The notes: a model not told the origin generated them from the sequence alone. A stretch of DNA of 64,000 bases from Yoonia sp. G8-12 (GCF_038443675.1 NZ_CP151762.1:3410001-3474000); one strand, 5' to 3'; numbered from the stretch's first letter, positions 17,262 to 26,839 are shown. Made by a program: numbers and translations.

Positions 17262-17371
17262 GGGGTGTCCTTCCAAATGCAAACCTTGCGCTATTGTATT
17301 TCCGTGAGTGTCCATAGGTTGGCGCAAGTATTTCGCCGGTGTAATGAAATGAGCAGGTGAGGCAACCTCTA

Positions 17372-17962
17372 ATGATTTATCAAAACGGCCAAATCGCGCT
17401 GATTGCCCTTGGTAGCAACGAAAATTCGGTATGGGGCGAGGCCCTGTCTACTGTACAAAAAGCTATGCTAGAGGTGGGTTCTCTTTCGGAAATACCACCA
17501 CAATCCAGCGCGTTGTACGCGACACCCGCGTTCCCAAAAGGTGCTGGACCTGATTTTGTCAACGCCGCGATAGCGATCACCACGATGTTACCGCCTGACG
17601 CGTTGCTGGCGCGATTGCACCAAATCGAAGCGGCTGCAGGACGCGTCAGAGCCAAGCGTTGGGGGCAGCGCTCACTTGACCTTGATCTGATCGCCGTGGG
17701 CGACGCGGTTTTACCTGACGCACAGACGCATGCCCATTGGCGTGATCTGGCGCCGGAGGAGCAACAAATTGAAACGCCCGACCAACTTTTGTTACCGCAT
17801 CCCCGCCTGCAGGATCGTGCTTTTGTTCTGATACCGTTGCGGGATGTCGCGCCGGATTGGCGGCACCCTTTGCTAGGCCGTTCGGTGGCGCAAATGTGTG
17901 CCGACCTTTCTGGTACAGTGCGCGCCGAAGTCGAACCTTTGCCCCTGCCGCGCAGGCCATAG
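17372..17962 (+). CDS. folK: 2-amino-4-hydroxy-6-hydroxymethyldihydropteridine diphosphokinase
   Basis: The 196-residue HPPK transfers pyrophosphate from ATP to 6-hydroxymethyl-dihydropterin in folate synthesis. It begins IALIALGSNENSVWG, has GPDFVNAAIAI and the family signature RWGQRSLDLDLIAVGD with the two metal-binding aspartates, and LLPHPRLQDRAFVLIPLRDV near the end. The ATG at 17372 fits the family's N-terminus better than a start at 17357. It is followed after about 100 bases by rpoZ, a common arrangement in this family of bacteria. Confidence 0.96.
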   Translation: MIYQNGQIALIALGSNENSVWGEALSTVQKAMLEVGSLSEIPPQSSALYATPAFPKGAGPDFVNAAIAITTMLPPDALLARLHQIEAAAGRVRAKRWGQRSLDLDLIAVGDAVLPDAQTHAHWRDLAPEEQQIETPDQLLLPHPRLQDRAFVLIPLRDVAPDWRHPLLGRSVAQMCADLSGTVRAEVEPLPLPRRP

Positions 17963-18062
17963 AAAACAACGCGCAACGCCACAGCAGCCCCTTGTCAATC
18001 TGGCCGTAAGCATCTAAAGAGGCGGCTTCCATTGTCCCTATTGCCCGACTGGAGTACGTCCC

Positions 18063-18416
18063 ATGGCCCGCGTCACCGTAGAAGATTGCGTCGATAAAGT
18101 TCCAAACCGTTTTGAGCTTGTGATGCTTGCGGCACATCGTGCGCGTGAAATTTCCGCCGGTGCTCCGATCACAGTGAACCGCGACAACGACAAAAACCCT
18201 GTTGTGTCCCTGCGTGAGATTGCTGACGAAACCCAGCAAGCCGCGGATCTGCGCGAGCGCATGATCGAGGCAAACCAGACACAGATTGAAGTTGACGAGC
18301 CCGAAGAGGACAGCATGTCTCTCTTGATGGGTGCGGAAACGGATAAGCCTGCTGATGACGATATGTCAGAAGAGAAATTGTTGCGCGCATTGATGGATGC
18401 GCAAGGACAGCGTTAA
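18063..18416 (+). CDS. rpoZ: RNA polymerase omega subunit
   Basis: The 117-residue protein matches alphaproteobacterial omega (MARVTVEDCVDKVPNRFELV; LAAHRAREISAGAP; VVSLREIADE), which wraps the beta' tail and helps assemble RNA polymerase and bind ppGpp. An acidic C-terminal extension follows the core, as is usual in alphaproteobacteria. It lies 40 bases before rsh, the (p)ppGpp synthetase, matching the rpoZ-spoT arrangement known in many proteobacteria. Confidence 0.98.
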   Translation: MARVTVEDCVDKVPNRFELVMLAAHRAREISAGAPITVNRDNDKNPVVSLREIADETQQAADLRERMIEANQTQIEVDEPEEDSMSLLMGAETDKPADDDMSEEKLLRALMDAQGQR

Positions 18417-18456
18417 GGCCGCCTTACCGGCCTGACAAGAATAGGCGCGGGACCAG

Positions 18457-20607
18457 ATGACGACTGCTGATGATCTGATCGCGCTGGTCCGCACCTATAA
18501 CCCAAATTCCAATCAGGCGTTGCTGCGCGACGCTTTCGCCTTTGGTGCCGAGATGCACGAAGGGCAATTTCGTCATTCGGGCGAACCCTATTTCACCCAT
18601 CCTGTTGCTGTCGCTGGCATTCTGGCCGAACAGCAGATGGATGACGCGACCATTATCACCGCGTTGCTGCACGACACGATCGAGGACACCAAAGCCTCGT
18701 TTCCCGATGTCGAAAAACGCTTTGGCCGCGAAATTGCAGAACTTGTCGACGGCGTCACCAAGCTGACCAATCTACAGCTGACCTCGACACAGACCAAACA
18801 GGCCGAAAATTTCCGCAAGCTTTTTATGGCGACGTCGCGGGATTTGCGGGTGACGCTGGTCAAGTTGGCGGACCGTTTGCACAATATGCGCACGATCAAG
18901 TCAATGCGCCCCGAAAAGCAGGCGCAAAAGGCGCGTGAGACGATGGATATCTTTGCTCCACTTGCGGGCCGCATGGGTATGCAGTGGATGCGCGAAGAGT
19001 TGGAGGATCTGTCCTTCCGCGTCCTCAACCCCGAGGGGCGCAATTCCATTATCCGCCGCTTTATCACCTTGCAACGCGAAACCGGTGATGTGATCCAGAA
19101 GATCACCGCCGACATGCGCGTGGAAATGGAAAAGGCCAACATCGTGGCTGATGTGGCCGGCCGTGCGAAAAAACCCTATTCGATCTGGCGCAAGATGCAG
19201 GAGAAAGAGCAGGGGTTCAGCCGCCTGTCTGATATCTATGGCTTTCGTGTGATTGTGGCGACCGAGGCGGATTGTTACCGCGTTCTGGGTGTTATCCATC
19301 AGCGGTGGCGCGCCGTGCCAGGGCGGTTCAAGGACTACATTAGCCAGCCAAAGACCAACGGATACCGTTCAATCCACACCACTGTTTCGGGGCGGGATGG
19401 CAAGCAGGTTGAGGTGCAAATCCGCACACGTGAGATGCATGAAGTTGCCGAGACGGGCGTCGCCGCGCATTGGTCCTACAAAAATGGTGAGCGGGTTGAG
19501 AACCGGTTCGCCGTTGATCCGGTGCGTTGGATTTCGGCGCTGACAGAGCGGTTGGATGAAGATCAGGATCACGACGAATTTCTCGAAGCGGTCAAGCTTG
19601 AGATGTATCAAGATCAGGTATTCTGCTTTACGCCCAAGGGCGATGTGATCAAATTACCGCGTGGGGCGACGCCGATTGACTTTGCCTATGCGATCCATAC
19701 GCGGATCGGCTCGGCCTGTGTGGGCGCCAAGGTTGATGGGCTGCGGGTTCCGCTTTGGACACGCCTTAAGAATGGTCAATCAGTTGATGTCATCACAGCC
19801 GAAGGACAGACGCCGCAGGCCACATGGATTGATATCGCGGTAACCGGGCGGGCAAAAACGGCCATTCGCCGGTCGCTGCGCGAAGAAGACCGCGAGCGCT
19901 TTGTCCGTTTGGGGCGCGAATTGGCCCGCGTTGCTTTTGAAAACGTCGGCAAAAAAAGTACTGAGAAGGCGCTTAAAACCGCGGCGAAAGCGCTGGCGAT
20001 TGATGGTGTGGAGGAGTTACTAGCCCGCTTAGGCAGTGCCGAGATCACCGGACGCAAGGTCGTCACCGCGATTTATCCCGAACTTGAGAATGCGCAGGGT
20101 GAAGAGATCGAGCAAGGGCGCGCTGTCATCGGGCTTGCGCCCGATCAGGTCCAGCAGCGCGGCGCATGCTGTCAGCCTGTCCCGGGAGAGCGTATTCTGG
20201 GCATTACATTCCGTGGACATGGTGTTGTCGTGCACGCGATTGATTGCGCGGCCCTGGCGGATTACGAAGACCAGCCCGAGCGTTGGATCGACCTGCATTG
20301 GCAGGAAGGAACACACGGCGCTGTGAACACCGTCACCTTTGATGTGACGATTGCAAACGATTCTGGTGTTCTGGGGCGCATTTGCACATTGATCGGTGAA
20401 CAGAACGCCAATATTTCTGACCTCAAATTCATTGACCGCAAGCCAGACTATTTTAGGTTACTGATTGATGTGGACCTGCGCGACGCAGAGCATTTACACC
20501 GCGTTCAAACGGCGCTTGAAGCAGAAAGTAATGTGTCGTCGATCGTTCGACACAGAGACCCGGGGTTGGCAATCTTGGGAGCGGGTGCACCGCGCAGAGA
20601 AGGATGA
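18457..20607 (+). CDS. rsh: Bifunctional (p)ppGpp synthetase/hydrolase Rsh
   Basis: At 716 residues this is the single long RelA/SpoT homologue of alphaproteobacteria. It has the hydrolase HD domain with an intact HDTIEDT, the synthetase domain (YGFRVIVATEAD; YISQPKTNGYRSIHT), a TGS domain (FTPKGDVIKLPRGATPIDF) and a C-terminal ACT domain (about 640-716). Intact motifs in both catalytic domains predict both synthesis and degradation of (p)ppGpp. It follows rpoZ and is followed after six bases by a DUF2062 gene, so the three are probably co-transcribed. Confidence 0.98.
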   Translation: MTTADDLIALVRTYNPNSNQALLRDAFAFGAEMHEGQFRHSGEPYFTHPVAVAGILAEQQMDDATIITALLHDTIEDTKASFPDVEKRFGREIAELVDGVTKLTNLQLTSTQTKQAENFRKLFMATSRDLRVTLVKLADRLHNMRTIKSMRPEKQAQKARETMDIFAPLAGRMGMQWMREELEDLSFRVLNPEGRNSIIRRFITLQRETGDVIQKITADMRVEMEKANIVADVAGRAKKPYSIWRKMQEKEQGFSRLSDIYGFRVIVATEADCYRVLGVIHQRWRAVPGRFKDYISQPKTNGYRSIHTTVSGRDGKQVEVQIRTREMHEVAETGVAAHWSYKNGERVENRFAVDPVRWISALTERLDEDQDHDEFLEAVKLEMYQDQVFCFTPKGDVIKLPRGATPIDFAYAIHTRIGSACVGAKVDGLRVPLWTRLKNGQSVDVITAEGQTPQATWIDIAVTGRAKTAIRRSLREEDRERFVRLGRELARVAFENVGKKSTEKALKTAAKALAIDGVEELLARLGSAEITGRKVVTAIYPELENAQGEEIEQGRAVIGLAPDQVQQRGACCQPVPGERILGITFRGHGVVVHAIDCAALADYEDQPERWIDLHWQEGTHGAVNTVTFDVTIANDSGVLGRICTLIGEQNANISDLKFIDRKPDYFRLLIDVDLRDAEHLHRVQTALEAESNVSSIVRHRDPGLAILGAGAPRREG

Positions 20608-20613
20608 CACGTA

Positions 20614-21255
20614 TTGGTCTTCAAACGTAGGGATAGGCGGGCGATCTGGCAGATCGTGCTGGACTTCTTCTATCCCCGTGGTGGTTGGACCCGTGCTTTT
20701 GAGTATGTAAAACACCGCGTTCGTCGCTTGCCGGATACGCCCCAAAAGATCAGTCGCGGCATTTGGGCGGGGGTTTTCGTGTGCTTTACGCCGCTCTTCG
20801 GCATGCATTTTGTTCTGGCATTCATTATCGCGCGGTTGTTGCGTGGCAACTTGCTGGCCGCCATAATGGCAACCTTCTTTGGCAATCCCCTCACATTCCC
20901 ACCCATTGGTTTTCTATCGATCAGTCTTGGGTCCTGGATCTTGGGATTGCCACCCGGCCGCAACGATCACCTTGGTCAGAAATTTGCAGATGCGAGCTAT
21001 GATCTTTGGAACAACGTGATTGCAATCTTTACGCCTGACCCGATCAACTGGCGCGGATTGCAGGTCTTTTATGATGATGTTTTCTTCCCCTATCTCGTGG
21101 GCGGCATTTTGCCTGGGTTGATTGCGGCCACACTCGCCTATTATCTTTGTGTTCCCGTCATCAGCGCCTATCAGGCGCGCCGCAAAAAGGCGCTGCTGGC
21201 AAAGCTTGACCAGTTGAAGAAAAAGACACCAACTGATCAAGAAGCTGGCCACTAA
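20614..21255 (+). CDS. DUF2062 membrane protein
   Basis: The 213-residue protein carries a DUF2062 domain with hydrophobic helices (GIWAGVFVCFTPLFGMHF; ATFFGNPLTFPPIGFLSI) and a basic C-terminal tail (RRKKALLAKLDQLKKKTP). The start is TTG at 20614, supported by AAGGA nine bases upstream. DUF2062 proteins are common inner-membrane proteins of unknown function. It lies between rsh and pdxJ, six bases after rsh. Confidence 0.9.
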   Translation: MVFKRRDRRAIWQIVLDFFYPRGGWTRAFEYVKHRVRRLPDTPQKISRGIWAGVFVCFTPLFGMHFVLAFIIARLLRGNLLAAIMATFFGNPLTFPPIGFLSISLGSWILGLPPGRNDHLGQKFADASYDLWNNVIAIFTPDPINWRGLQVFYDDVFFPYLVGGILPGLIAATLAYYLCVPVISAYQARRKKALLAKLDQLKKKTPTDQEAGH

Positions 21256-21282
21256 ACTGCGAATTACAAAGGACAAACGACA

Positions 21283-22026
21283 ATGACGAATACCCTGCGC
21301 CTTGGAGTGAATATCGACCACGTGGCCACTGTCCGTAACGCACGCGGAGGTGCGGCACCTGATCCTGTGCGCGCGGCCATCATGGCAGAAGAAGCGGGCG
21401 CAGATGGTATCACCGCCCATTTGCGTGAGGACCGTCGCCATATTGCAGATGCGGATATCGAAAGCTTGATGGCTGTGCTGAAAGGCCCACTGAATTTTGA
21501 GATGGCCGCCACGTCAGAGATGCAGGCCATCGCCTTGCGTCACAAACCCCATGCGGTCTGTATCGTGCCCGAGAAGCGTGAAGAGCGCACGACGGAAGGC
21601 GGACTAGAGGTTGCGCGCGAGGAAAACGCCTTGGCCCATTACATCGCCCCTTTGCGTGACGCAGGGTGTCGCGTGTCTATCTTTATTGCCGCCGACAAAC
21701 GCCAGATCGAAGCGGCCCACCGGATTGGCGCCGAGGTGATCGAACTGCACACTGGTGCCTACTGCGATGCCCATGTGGAAGGCCGCTTTGAGGCCCGTGA
21801 CGAAGAGCTACGCAAGCTGACAGATATGGCGGCTTTCGCGCATGATCTGGGTCTTGAGGTGCACGCGGGTCACGGGCTGACATATGACTGTGTGAGGCCC
21901 ATTGCAGCGTTGCCGCAGGTCATCGAACTGAACATCGGGCATTTTCTTATCGGTGAAGCAATCTTTCGCGGATTGGGGCCAGCCATCGCAGAGATGCGCC
22001 GGATCATGGATGAGGTGCGCGCATGA
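21283..22026 (+). CDS. pdxJ: Pyridoxine 5'-phosphate synthase
   Basis: The 247-residue TIM-barrel enzyme condenses 1-deoxyxylulose 5-phosphate with 3-amino-2-oxopropyl phosphate to form pyridoxine phosphate. Family signatures are complete: LGVNIDHVATVRNARGG, GADGITAHLREDRRHI, CIVPEKREERTTEGG and VHAGHGLTYD. It heads a tightly packed operon: its stop overlaps the deaminase gene by four bases. AAAGGA precedes the ATG. Confidence 0.98.
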   Translation: MTNTLRLGVNIDHVATVRNARGGAAPDPVRAAIMAEEAGADGITAHLREDRRHIADADIESLMAVLKGPLNFEMAATSEMQAIALRHKPHAVCIVPEKREERTTEGGLEVAREENALAHYIAPLRDAGCRVSIFIAADKRQIEAAHRIGAEVIELHTGAYCDAHVEGRFEARDEELRKLTDMAAFAHDLGLEVHAGHGLTYDCVRPIAALPQVIELNIGHFLIGEAIFRGLGPAIAEMRRIMDEVRA

Positions 22027-22505
22027 CGCGCAACCAGATCGTTATGACCGATGCGGAACGGGGCGCGATGCGCGCCGTGGCCGATCATGCCTGCGATCTG
22101 CATGCTGCGGGTCATGACATCGTTTTTACCGCGGCCGTCGTTCTGGATGGTCAGGTTATCGCAACGGCCCGTAACGAAGTCAGCGACAGCGACGATCCCA
22201 GCCGCCATGCCGAAGTCGTGGCAATCGCGCGCGCGGCAAAGGCCGTCGGTGATCGTGATCTATCTGGTGCCACGCTTTTGGCATCGTGCCAGCCCTGTGA
22301 AATGTGTCTGGCAACGATGCGCTGGGCGGGAATCGGGCGGGTGATCTTCGCGGCCCAGAAAGCCAATATCGCAGATACCTATTTCCGGTTTCCGGGTCTG
22401 GGCATTTCCGACTACCACGCCGCCTGTGAGGGATGTTTTGACTTCCTTGGTGGTGTCGAAGAAGAGCGCGTTGCACATGTCTATGCGGCGAAGGGCAGCG
22501 CATGA
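22023..22505 (+). CDS. Nucleoside/guanine deaminase family protein
   Basis: The 160-residue zinc hydrolase has the cytidine-deaminase-like motifs HAEVVAIARAA (zinc histidine and catalytic glutamate) and CQPCEMCLATMRWAGI (zinc cysteines). Length and the FRFPGLGISDYH segment resemble guanine deaminase/tRNA-type nucleoside deaminases, but the substrate is not certain. It overlaps pdxJ and the following Dabb-domain gene by four bases each, showing translational coupling. Confidence 0.9.
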   Translation: MTRNQIVMTDAERGAMRAVADHACDLHAAGHDIVFTAAVVLDGQVIATARNEVSDSDDPSRHAEVVAIARAAKAVGDRDLSGATLLASCQPCEMCLATMRWAGIGRVIFAAQKANIADTYFRFPGLGISDYHAACEGCFDFLGGVEEERVAHVYAAKGSA

Positions 22506-22816
22506 TCCATCACATCGTCATGCTTGATTTGCAGAAAGAACATGATTGCAATGAACGTGCTGCAATCATGCTGGGGCTTGACGCGCTCCGCGTCAATCTC
22601 GCTGGTTTTGAAAGCTTCGCACACGGCCCGAACCGTGACTTTGAAAAACTATCTCCGGGTTGTACCTATGTCTTTATCTGCGGTTTTTCTGATGAAACTG
22701 CCTTGCGTCATTATTTGAGCGATCCAGCACATCAAGCATTGAGCCTACGTTTGATCGCACTTTGCGAAGGTGGGCTTGCCGGCCTGCGCGTTGTGGATAT
22801 GCAGGTGGCGCAATGA
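22502..22816 (+). CDS. Dabb (stress-responsive A/B barrel) domain protein
   Basis: The 104-residue protein starts MIHHIVMLDLQKEHD and has the central FAHGPNRDFEKLSPGCTYVF and SDPAHQALSLRL segments typical of dimeric alpha-beta barrel (Dabb) proteins, small ferredoxin-like folds of mostly unknown role. It overlaps its neighbours by four bases on both sides within the pdxJ-acpS operon, and no substrate is suggested by the context. Confidence 0.87.
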   Translation: MIHHIVMLDLQKEHDCNERAAIMLGLDALRVNLAGFESFAHGPNRDFEKLSPGCTYVFICGFSDETALRHYLSDPAHQALSLRLIALCEGGLAGLRVVDMQVAQ

Positions 22817-23214
22817 TCCTTGGTATTGGCACCGATCTGGCGAATATCGAACGGATCCAAAGCACTTTGGACCGGTTCGGCGATCGTTTTCGCAACCGCG
22901 TTTTTACCGACGTGGAACAGCGCAAGGCAGAGCACCGCAAAGATGTGGCGGGCACCTATGCCAAGCGCTGGGCCGCAAAAGAGGCCTGTTCGAAAGCCTT
23001 GGGTACCGGATTGAGAATGGGTATATCGTGGAAAGATATGGCCGTCTCCAATCTGCGCACAGGACAGCCTGTCATGGCGGTCACCGGCTGGGCCAAGGAA
23101 CGGCTGGATCAGATGACACCTGATGGCTATGAGGCCATCATTCACGTGACTTTGACCGACGATCACCCATGGGCACAGGCCTTTGTGGTGATTGAGGCGC
23201 GCCCCATCGCTTGA
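22813..23214 (+). CDS. acpS: Holo-[acyl-carrier-protein] synthase
   Basis: The 133-residue enzyme attaches 4'-phosphopantetheine from CoA to acyl carrier protein. It has the two family motifs, MILGIGTDLANIERIQ (metal-binding Asp) and YAKRWAAKEACSKALGTG. The start at 22813 overlaps the Dabb gene by four bases; the frame is open further upstream, but the family begins here. The pdxJ-acpS-lepB-rnc-era-recO order is a familiar proteobacterial cluster. Confidence 0.97.
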   Translation: MILGIGTDLANIERIQSTLDRFGDRFRNRVFTDVEQRKAEHRKDVAGTYAKRWAAKEACSKALGTGLRMGISWKDMAVSNLRTGQPVMAVTGWAKERLDQMTPDGYEAIIHVTLTDDHPWAQAFVVIEARPIA

Positions 23215-23267
23215 CAGGGCTGGCCCACACGCTCATGTAGCCACAAACCTATAGCAAGGATCAGGCA

Positions 23268-24104
23268 ATGGCCGAGAACACAGGATTTATCGCCTGGCTT
23301 ATCGATACGGTGAAAACAGTGTTTTGGGCACTGGTGATCGCCGGCATATTTCGCACCCTCTTTTTTCAGCCGTTCTGGATTCCATCGGGCTCAATGAAAG
23401 ACACGTTGCTGATTGGCGATTTTCTTTTCGTCAATAAGATGGCCTACGGGTATTCCTACGCATCATGCCCCTCGATCCGCATCCCTCAGGTGGGCATTGA
23501 TCTGGGTGCGGAAGACTTCTGCGGGTTCATCGAAGACCGCGATGACAGGATTTTCGGCTCTGACCCGGAACGCGGCGATATTGTTGTCTTCCGCCACCCT
23601 GTCGATGGCCGTGATTTCATCAAACGTTTGATCGGCGTCCCCGGTGACCGTATTCAGATGATCGACGGTGTGCTGCAAATCAATGATGTTCCGGTTCAGG
23701 TTGAACCTGCCGGCACATTCACCGAAATCATGGAACCACAAGGCCCGCTGGGTTTGCGCCCGCAATGTGCGAACGGTGCCGTTGGGTTCGGTGCCGTGTG
23801 TGAGAAGCGACGGTCAATTGAAACGCTCCCCAATGGCGTCAGCCACGCCATTTTGGATATTGCCCCGAGGCCAACTGACAACACCGGTGTCTTCACCGTG
23901 CCAGAAGGACAGTTCTTCTTCATGGGCGATAACCGCGACAACTCGACCGATAGCCGCGTTGCGCAGGCGGCACAGGGTGTCGGTTTTGTGGAGCGCAAAG
24001 ATATCGTGGGCCGTGCTGATCGTGTGATGTTTTCCTCTGCAGGCCGCTCTATGTTTGCATTTTGGACTTGGCGCTCTGATCGTTTCTTCAAGGCCCTCGA
24101 TTGA
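23268..24104 (+). CDS. lepB: Signal peptidase I
   Basis: The 278-residue inner-membrane serine protease removes signal peptides from exported proteins. One N-terminal helix (TVKTVFWALVIAGIFRTLFF) is followed by box B with the catalytic serine (IPSGSMKDTLLIGDFLFVNK), box D with the catalytic lysine (GDIVVFRHPVDGRDFIKRL) and box E (FFMGDNRDNSTDSR). Its stop overlaps the rnc start, and it lies 54 bases after acpS. Confidence 0.98.
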   Translation: MAENTGFIAWLIDTVKTVFWALVIAGIFRTLFFQPFWIPSGSMKDTLLIGDFLFVNKMAYGYSYASCPSIRIPQVGIDLGAEDFCGFIEDRDDRIFGSDPERGDIVVFRHPVDGRDFIKRLIGVPGDRIQMIDGVLQINDVPVQVEPAGTFTEIMEPQGPLGLRPQCANGAVGFGAVCEKRRSIETLPNGVSHAILDIAPRPTDNTGVFTVPEGQFFFMGDNRDNSTDSRVAQAAQGVGFVERKDIVGRADRVMFSSAGRSMFAFWTWRSDRFFKALD

Positions 24105-24781
24105 AGCTCTCAGTCGAATTGAACGCCTTTTCCAGAAGGCTGGGGTACAGCTTTCAAAAGCCCGAAACCCTGATCCGCGCGGTGACCCATTCGTCTATCG
24201 TCAGCCCGCATCGGGACGACAACCAGCGGCTTGAATTTTTGGGCGACCGGGTGCTGGGCTTGGTCATGGCCGAAGCGCTCTTAGAGGCTGATCCTTCCGC
24301 GCCTGAGGGCCTGCTGGCGCCGCGTTATAACGCGCTGGTGCGCCGTGAAGCCTGTGCCGATGTGGCGCGTCAGATAGATCTGGGTGCAGTGCTGAAACTG
24401 GGTCGTTCCGAGATGAAATCAGGTGGACGCCGCAAAGAGGCGCTGCTTGCAGATGCGATGGAAGCAATCATCGCGGCGATCTATCAGGACGGTGGCTTTG
24501 ACGCGGCGCGCGCTGCGATCCTGCGCCTGTGGGATAATCGTATCCACAATGTCGCCGATGATGCACGTGACGCGAAGACGGCCCTGCAAGAATGGGCGCA
24601 AGCCCGTGGTGAAGTGCCGCCGCAGTATATTGAGGTTGGCCGCACTGGACCTGACCACCAGCCTGTGTTTACCATTGAAGTCCGCTTGGCCTCTGGTCCG
24701 TCCGAGCAGGCCACTGCCGGATCAAAACGCCACGCTGAACAAGCGGCGGCAAGCGCACTTTTGAAGAAAGTCGATAGATGA
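24101..24781 (+). CDS. rnc: Ribonuclease III
   Basis: The 226-residue enzyme cleaves double-stranded RNA, including rRNA precursors. It has the RNase III signature NQRLEFLGDRVLGLVM, the metal-binding LLADAMEAIIAAIYQDGG and a C-terminal dsRNA-binding domain (DAKTALQEWAQARG; QAAASALLKKV). The start is TTG at 24101, overlapping the lepB stop (TTGA); no in-frame ATG fits the family start. It overlaps era by four bases. Confidence 0.97.
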   Translation: MKLSVELNAFSRRLGYSFQKPETLIRAVTHSSIVSPHRDDNQRLEFLGDRVLGLVMAEALLEADPSAPEGLLAPRYNALVRREACADVARQIDLGAVLKLGRSEMKSGGRRKEALLADAMEAIIAAIYQDGGFDAARAAILRLWDNRIHNVADDARDAKTALQEWAQARGEVPPQYIEVGRTGPDHQPVFTIEVRLASGPSEQATAGSKRHAEQAAASALLKKVDR

Positions 24782-25695
24782 CTGACGCCCCAACCAAAGC
24801 CGGCTTTGTTGCCCTGATCGGTGAGCCCAATGCCGGGAAATCCACGCTCTTGAACCGTATGGTGGGCGCGAAAGTGTCCATCGTGACCCATAAGGTGCAA
24901 ACCACCCGCGCGCGTATTCGCGGTGTGGCAATGGCTGAAAACGCGCAATTGATTTTCATCGACACGCCGGGCCTGTTCAAACCACGGCGCCGCCTTGATA
25001 GGGCGATGGTGGCTGCCGCTTGGGGTGGTGCTGCGGATGCCGATGTTGTGGTGTTGATGATCGAGGCGCATCGCGGGATCACATCAGGTGTAAAGGCGAT
25101 TTTGGAGACCTTGGCGGAACGGACCGGCAAATCGCCTGTGGCCCTTGTGATCAACAAGATCGACAAGGTGAAATCCGAGGTGCTTCTGGCACTGACCAAG
25201 GACATGAACGAGGCTTATCCATTCGCGGAAACCTTCATGATTTCCGCCGAACGCGGCCACGGATGTGATGCGCTGCGCGATTGGTTGGTCACGCAGGTGC
25301 CTGAGGGCCCGTACCTTTATCCCGAAGACCAGATTGCCGATCTACCCATGCGCATGATCGCCGCCGAAATGACGCGCGAAAAGCTGACTCTGCGCTTGCA
25401 TCAGGAATTGCCTTACGAGTTGACGGTCGAGACCGAAAACTGGGAGGAACGCCCTGATGGTTCGGCGCGTATCGACCAGCTGATCTATGTCGCCCGTGAC
25501 GGCCATAAAGGCATCGTGTTGGGCAAAGGCGGAGAGACTGTGAAAGCTATTAGTCAGGCCGCGCGGTTGGAGCTGGAAGAATTCCTTGGCCGTCGTGTGC
25601 ACCTGTTTGTGAAGGTCAAAGTGCGGCCCAATTGGCTGGAAGACGCCGAGCGTTACTCCGAGATGGGCCTTGATTTCAAAGACGGCAACGCTTGA
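24778..25695 (+). CDS. era: GTPase Era
   Basis: The 305-residue Ras-like GTPase assists 16S rRNA maturation and 30S assembly. It shows the P-loop GEPNAGKSTLLN, switch region QTTRARIRGV, DTPGLF, the specificity motif NKID, and a C-terminal KH domain (KGIVLGKGGETVKAISQAAR). It overlaps rnc upstream and the DUF1491 gene downstream by four bases each. Confidence 0.98.
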   Translation: MTDAPTKAGFVALIGEPNAGKSTLLNRMVGAKVSIVTHKVQTTRARIRGVAMAENAQLIFIDTPGLFKPRRRLDRAMVAAAWGGAADADVVVLMIEAHRGITSGVKAILETLAERTGKSPVALVINKIDKVKSEVLLALTKDMNEAYPFAETFMISAERGHGCDALRDWLVTQVPEGPYLYPEDQIADLPMRMIAAEMTREKLTLRLHQELPYELTVETENWEERPDGSARIDQLIYVARDGHKGIVLGKGGETVKAISQAARLELEEFLGRRVHLFVKVKVRPNWLEDAERYSEMGLDFKDGNA

Positions 25696-26018
25696 AGCTG
25701 ACCGCCGACATTTGGGTTTCGGCCTATCTTACACGGCTGCGCCTTACTGAAATTCCGGCTTTTGTGGTGCAGCGCGGTGATAGCACGGCGGGTGCCGTCT
25801 TGATCAAACTGAACACGCTTGATGGTAAGGCCTGTTGCTATCAGCGCAGTTTTGATCTGATCACAGGCGCGCGCAAATGGATGGTGCTGGTTGAAGGGGA
25901 TGAGGCGGATGTCGATGCCTCAATCGTCAAACAACGGGGCTTTGACCCTGACCTTTGGGTGATCGAGGTGGAGGACAAACAGGGCCGTCATCTTTTGGAC
26001 GAACCGGGGCTTGAGTAA
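25692..26018 (+). CDS. DUF1491 family protein
   Basis: The 108-residue protein starts with TTG at 25692, overlapping the era stop (TTGA). It matches DUF1491 (WVSAYLTRLRLTEIPAFV; GDSTAGAVLIKLN; RGFDPDLWVIEVED), a small alphaproteobacterial family of unknown function that regularly sits between era and recO. Confidence 0.92.
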   Translation: MKLTADIWVSAYLTRLRLTEIPAFVVQRGDSTAGAVLIKLNTLDGKACCYQRSFDLITGARKWMVLVEGDEADVDASIVKQRGFDPDLWVIEVEDKQGRHLLDEPGLE

Positions 26019-26113
26019 CTCCCGCCGGAGGCATCGGCCGTTGCCGCGCGGATGGCCACTTGCAAGTAAGGGGCAATCGGTCTGTTATGAACGTATGGCC
26101 CGGACGTATCAGA

Positions 26114-26839
26114 ATGATTGAGTGGCAGTCAGAAGCAGCGCTCCTTTCAAGCCGCCCTTTTGGTGAGAACGGCGTTATCATCGAGGTCTTTAGTGCCTTG
26201 CACGGGCGCCACGCTGGCGTTGTGCGCGGAGGCGCAAGTCGCAAAATAGCACCTGTTCTACAGCCAGGGGCGCAGCTGTCCGTTGCTTGGAAAGCGCGCC
26301 TTGAAAGTCATCTTGGAAGTTTCACCGTAGAGCCGATCCGTAGTCGTGCCGCGATAGCGATGGGGGATCGCCTTGCTCTGGCAGGGCTGAACGCCGTGTG
26401 TGGTTTGTTGACCATGGTCTTGCCCGAACGCGAGGCACATGGGCCACTTTATGAGCGCACGATCGCTTTGCTGGACTTGCTGGGGCAGTCAGAGGTTTGG
26501 CCGCTGGCCTATCTGCGCTGGGAACAGGCGCTATTGGAAGAGATGGGTTTTGGCCTTGATCTATCCGCCTGTGCAGTGCGCGGTGTGAACGAGGATTTGA
26601 TCTATGTCTCCCCGAAATCAGGCCGCGCTGTCAGTCGTGAAGCGGCAGGGGAATGGGCGGACCGCATGCTGCCCCTTCCGCCGGTTCTGGCGGGAAAGGG
26701 GGATGCGTCCAATGCCGAGATATCCAAGGCGCTTGGTACCACAGGGTATTTTATCGAACATCGCTTGATCAAAAGTCTGGGCGAGCGTTCCATGACAGGT
26801 GCGCGCGCGCGACTAGTTGACGCGATCAGGCGCGCCTAG
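26114..26839 (+). CDS. recO: DNA repair protein RecO
   Basis: The 241-residue protein has the N-terminal OB fold (SEAALLSSRPFGENGVIIEV; HAGVVRGGASRK) and the helical C-terminal domain of RecO, which helps load RecA on SSB-coated single strands in the RecFOR pathway. The four-cysteine zinc motif seen in some RecO proteins is not conserved: only isolated cysteines remain. ATG 26114 matches the family start; the frame is open to 26060. Its end overlaps the convergent epimerase-like gene by four bases. Confidence 0.96.
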   Translation: MIEWQSEAALLSSRPFGENGVIIEVFSALHGRHAGVVRGGASRKIAPVLQPGAQLSVAWKARLESHLGSFTVEPIRSRAAIAMGDRLALAGLNAVCGLLTMVLPEREAHGPLYERTIALLDLLGQSEVWPLAYLRWEQALLEEMGFGLDLSACAVRGVNEDLIYVSPKSGRAVSREAAGEWADRMLPLPPVLAGKGDASNAEISKALGTTGYFIEHRLIKSLGERSMTGARARLVDAIRRA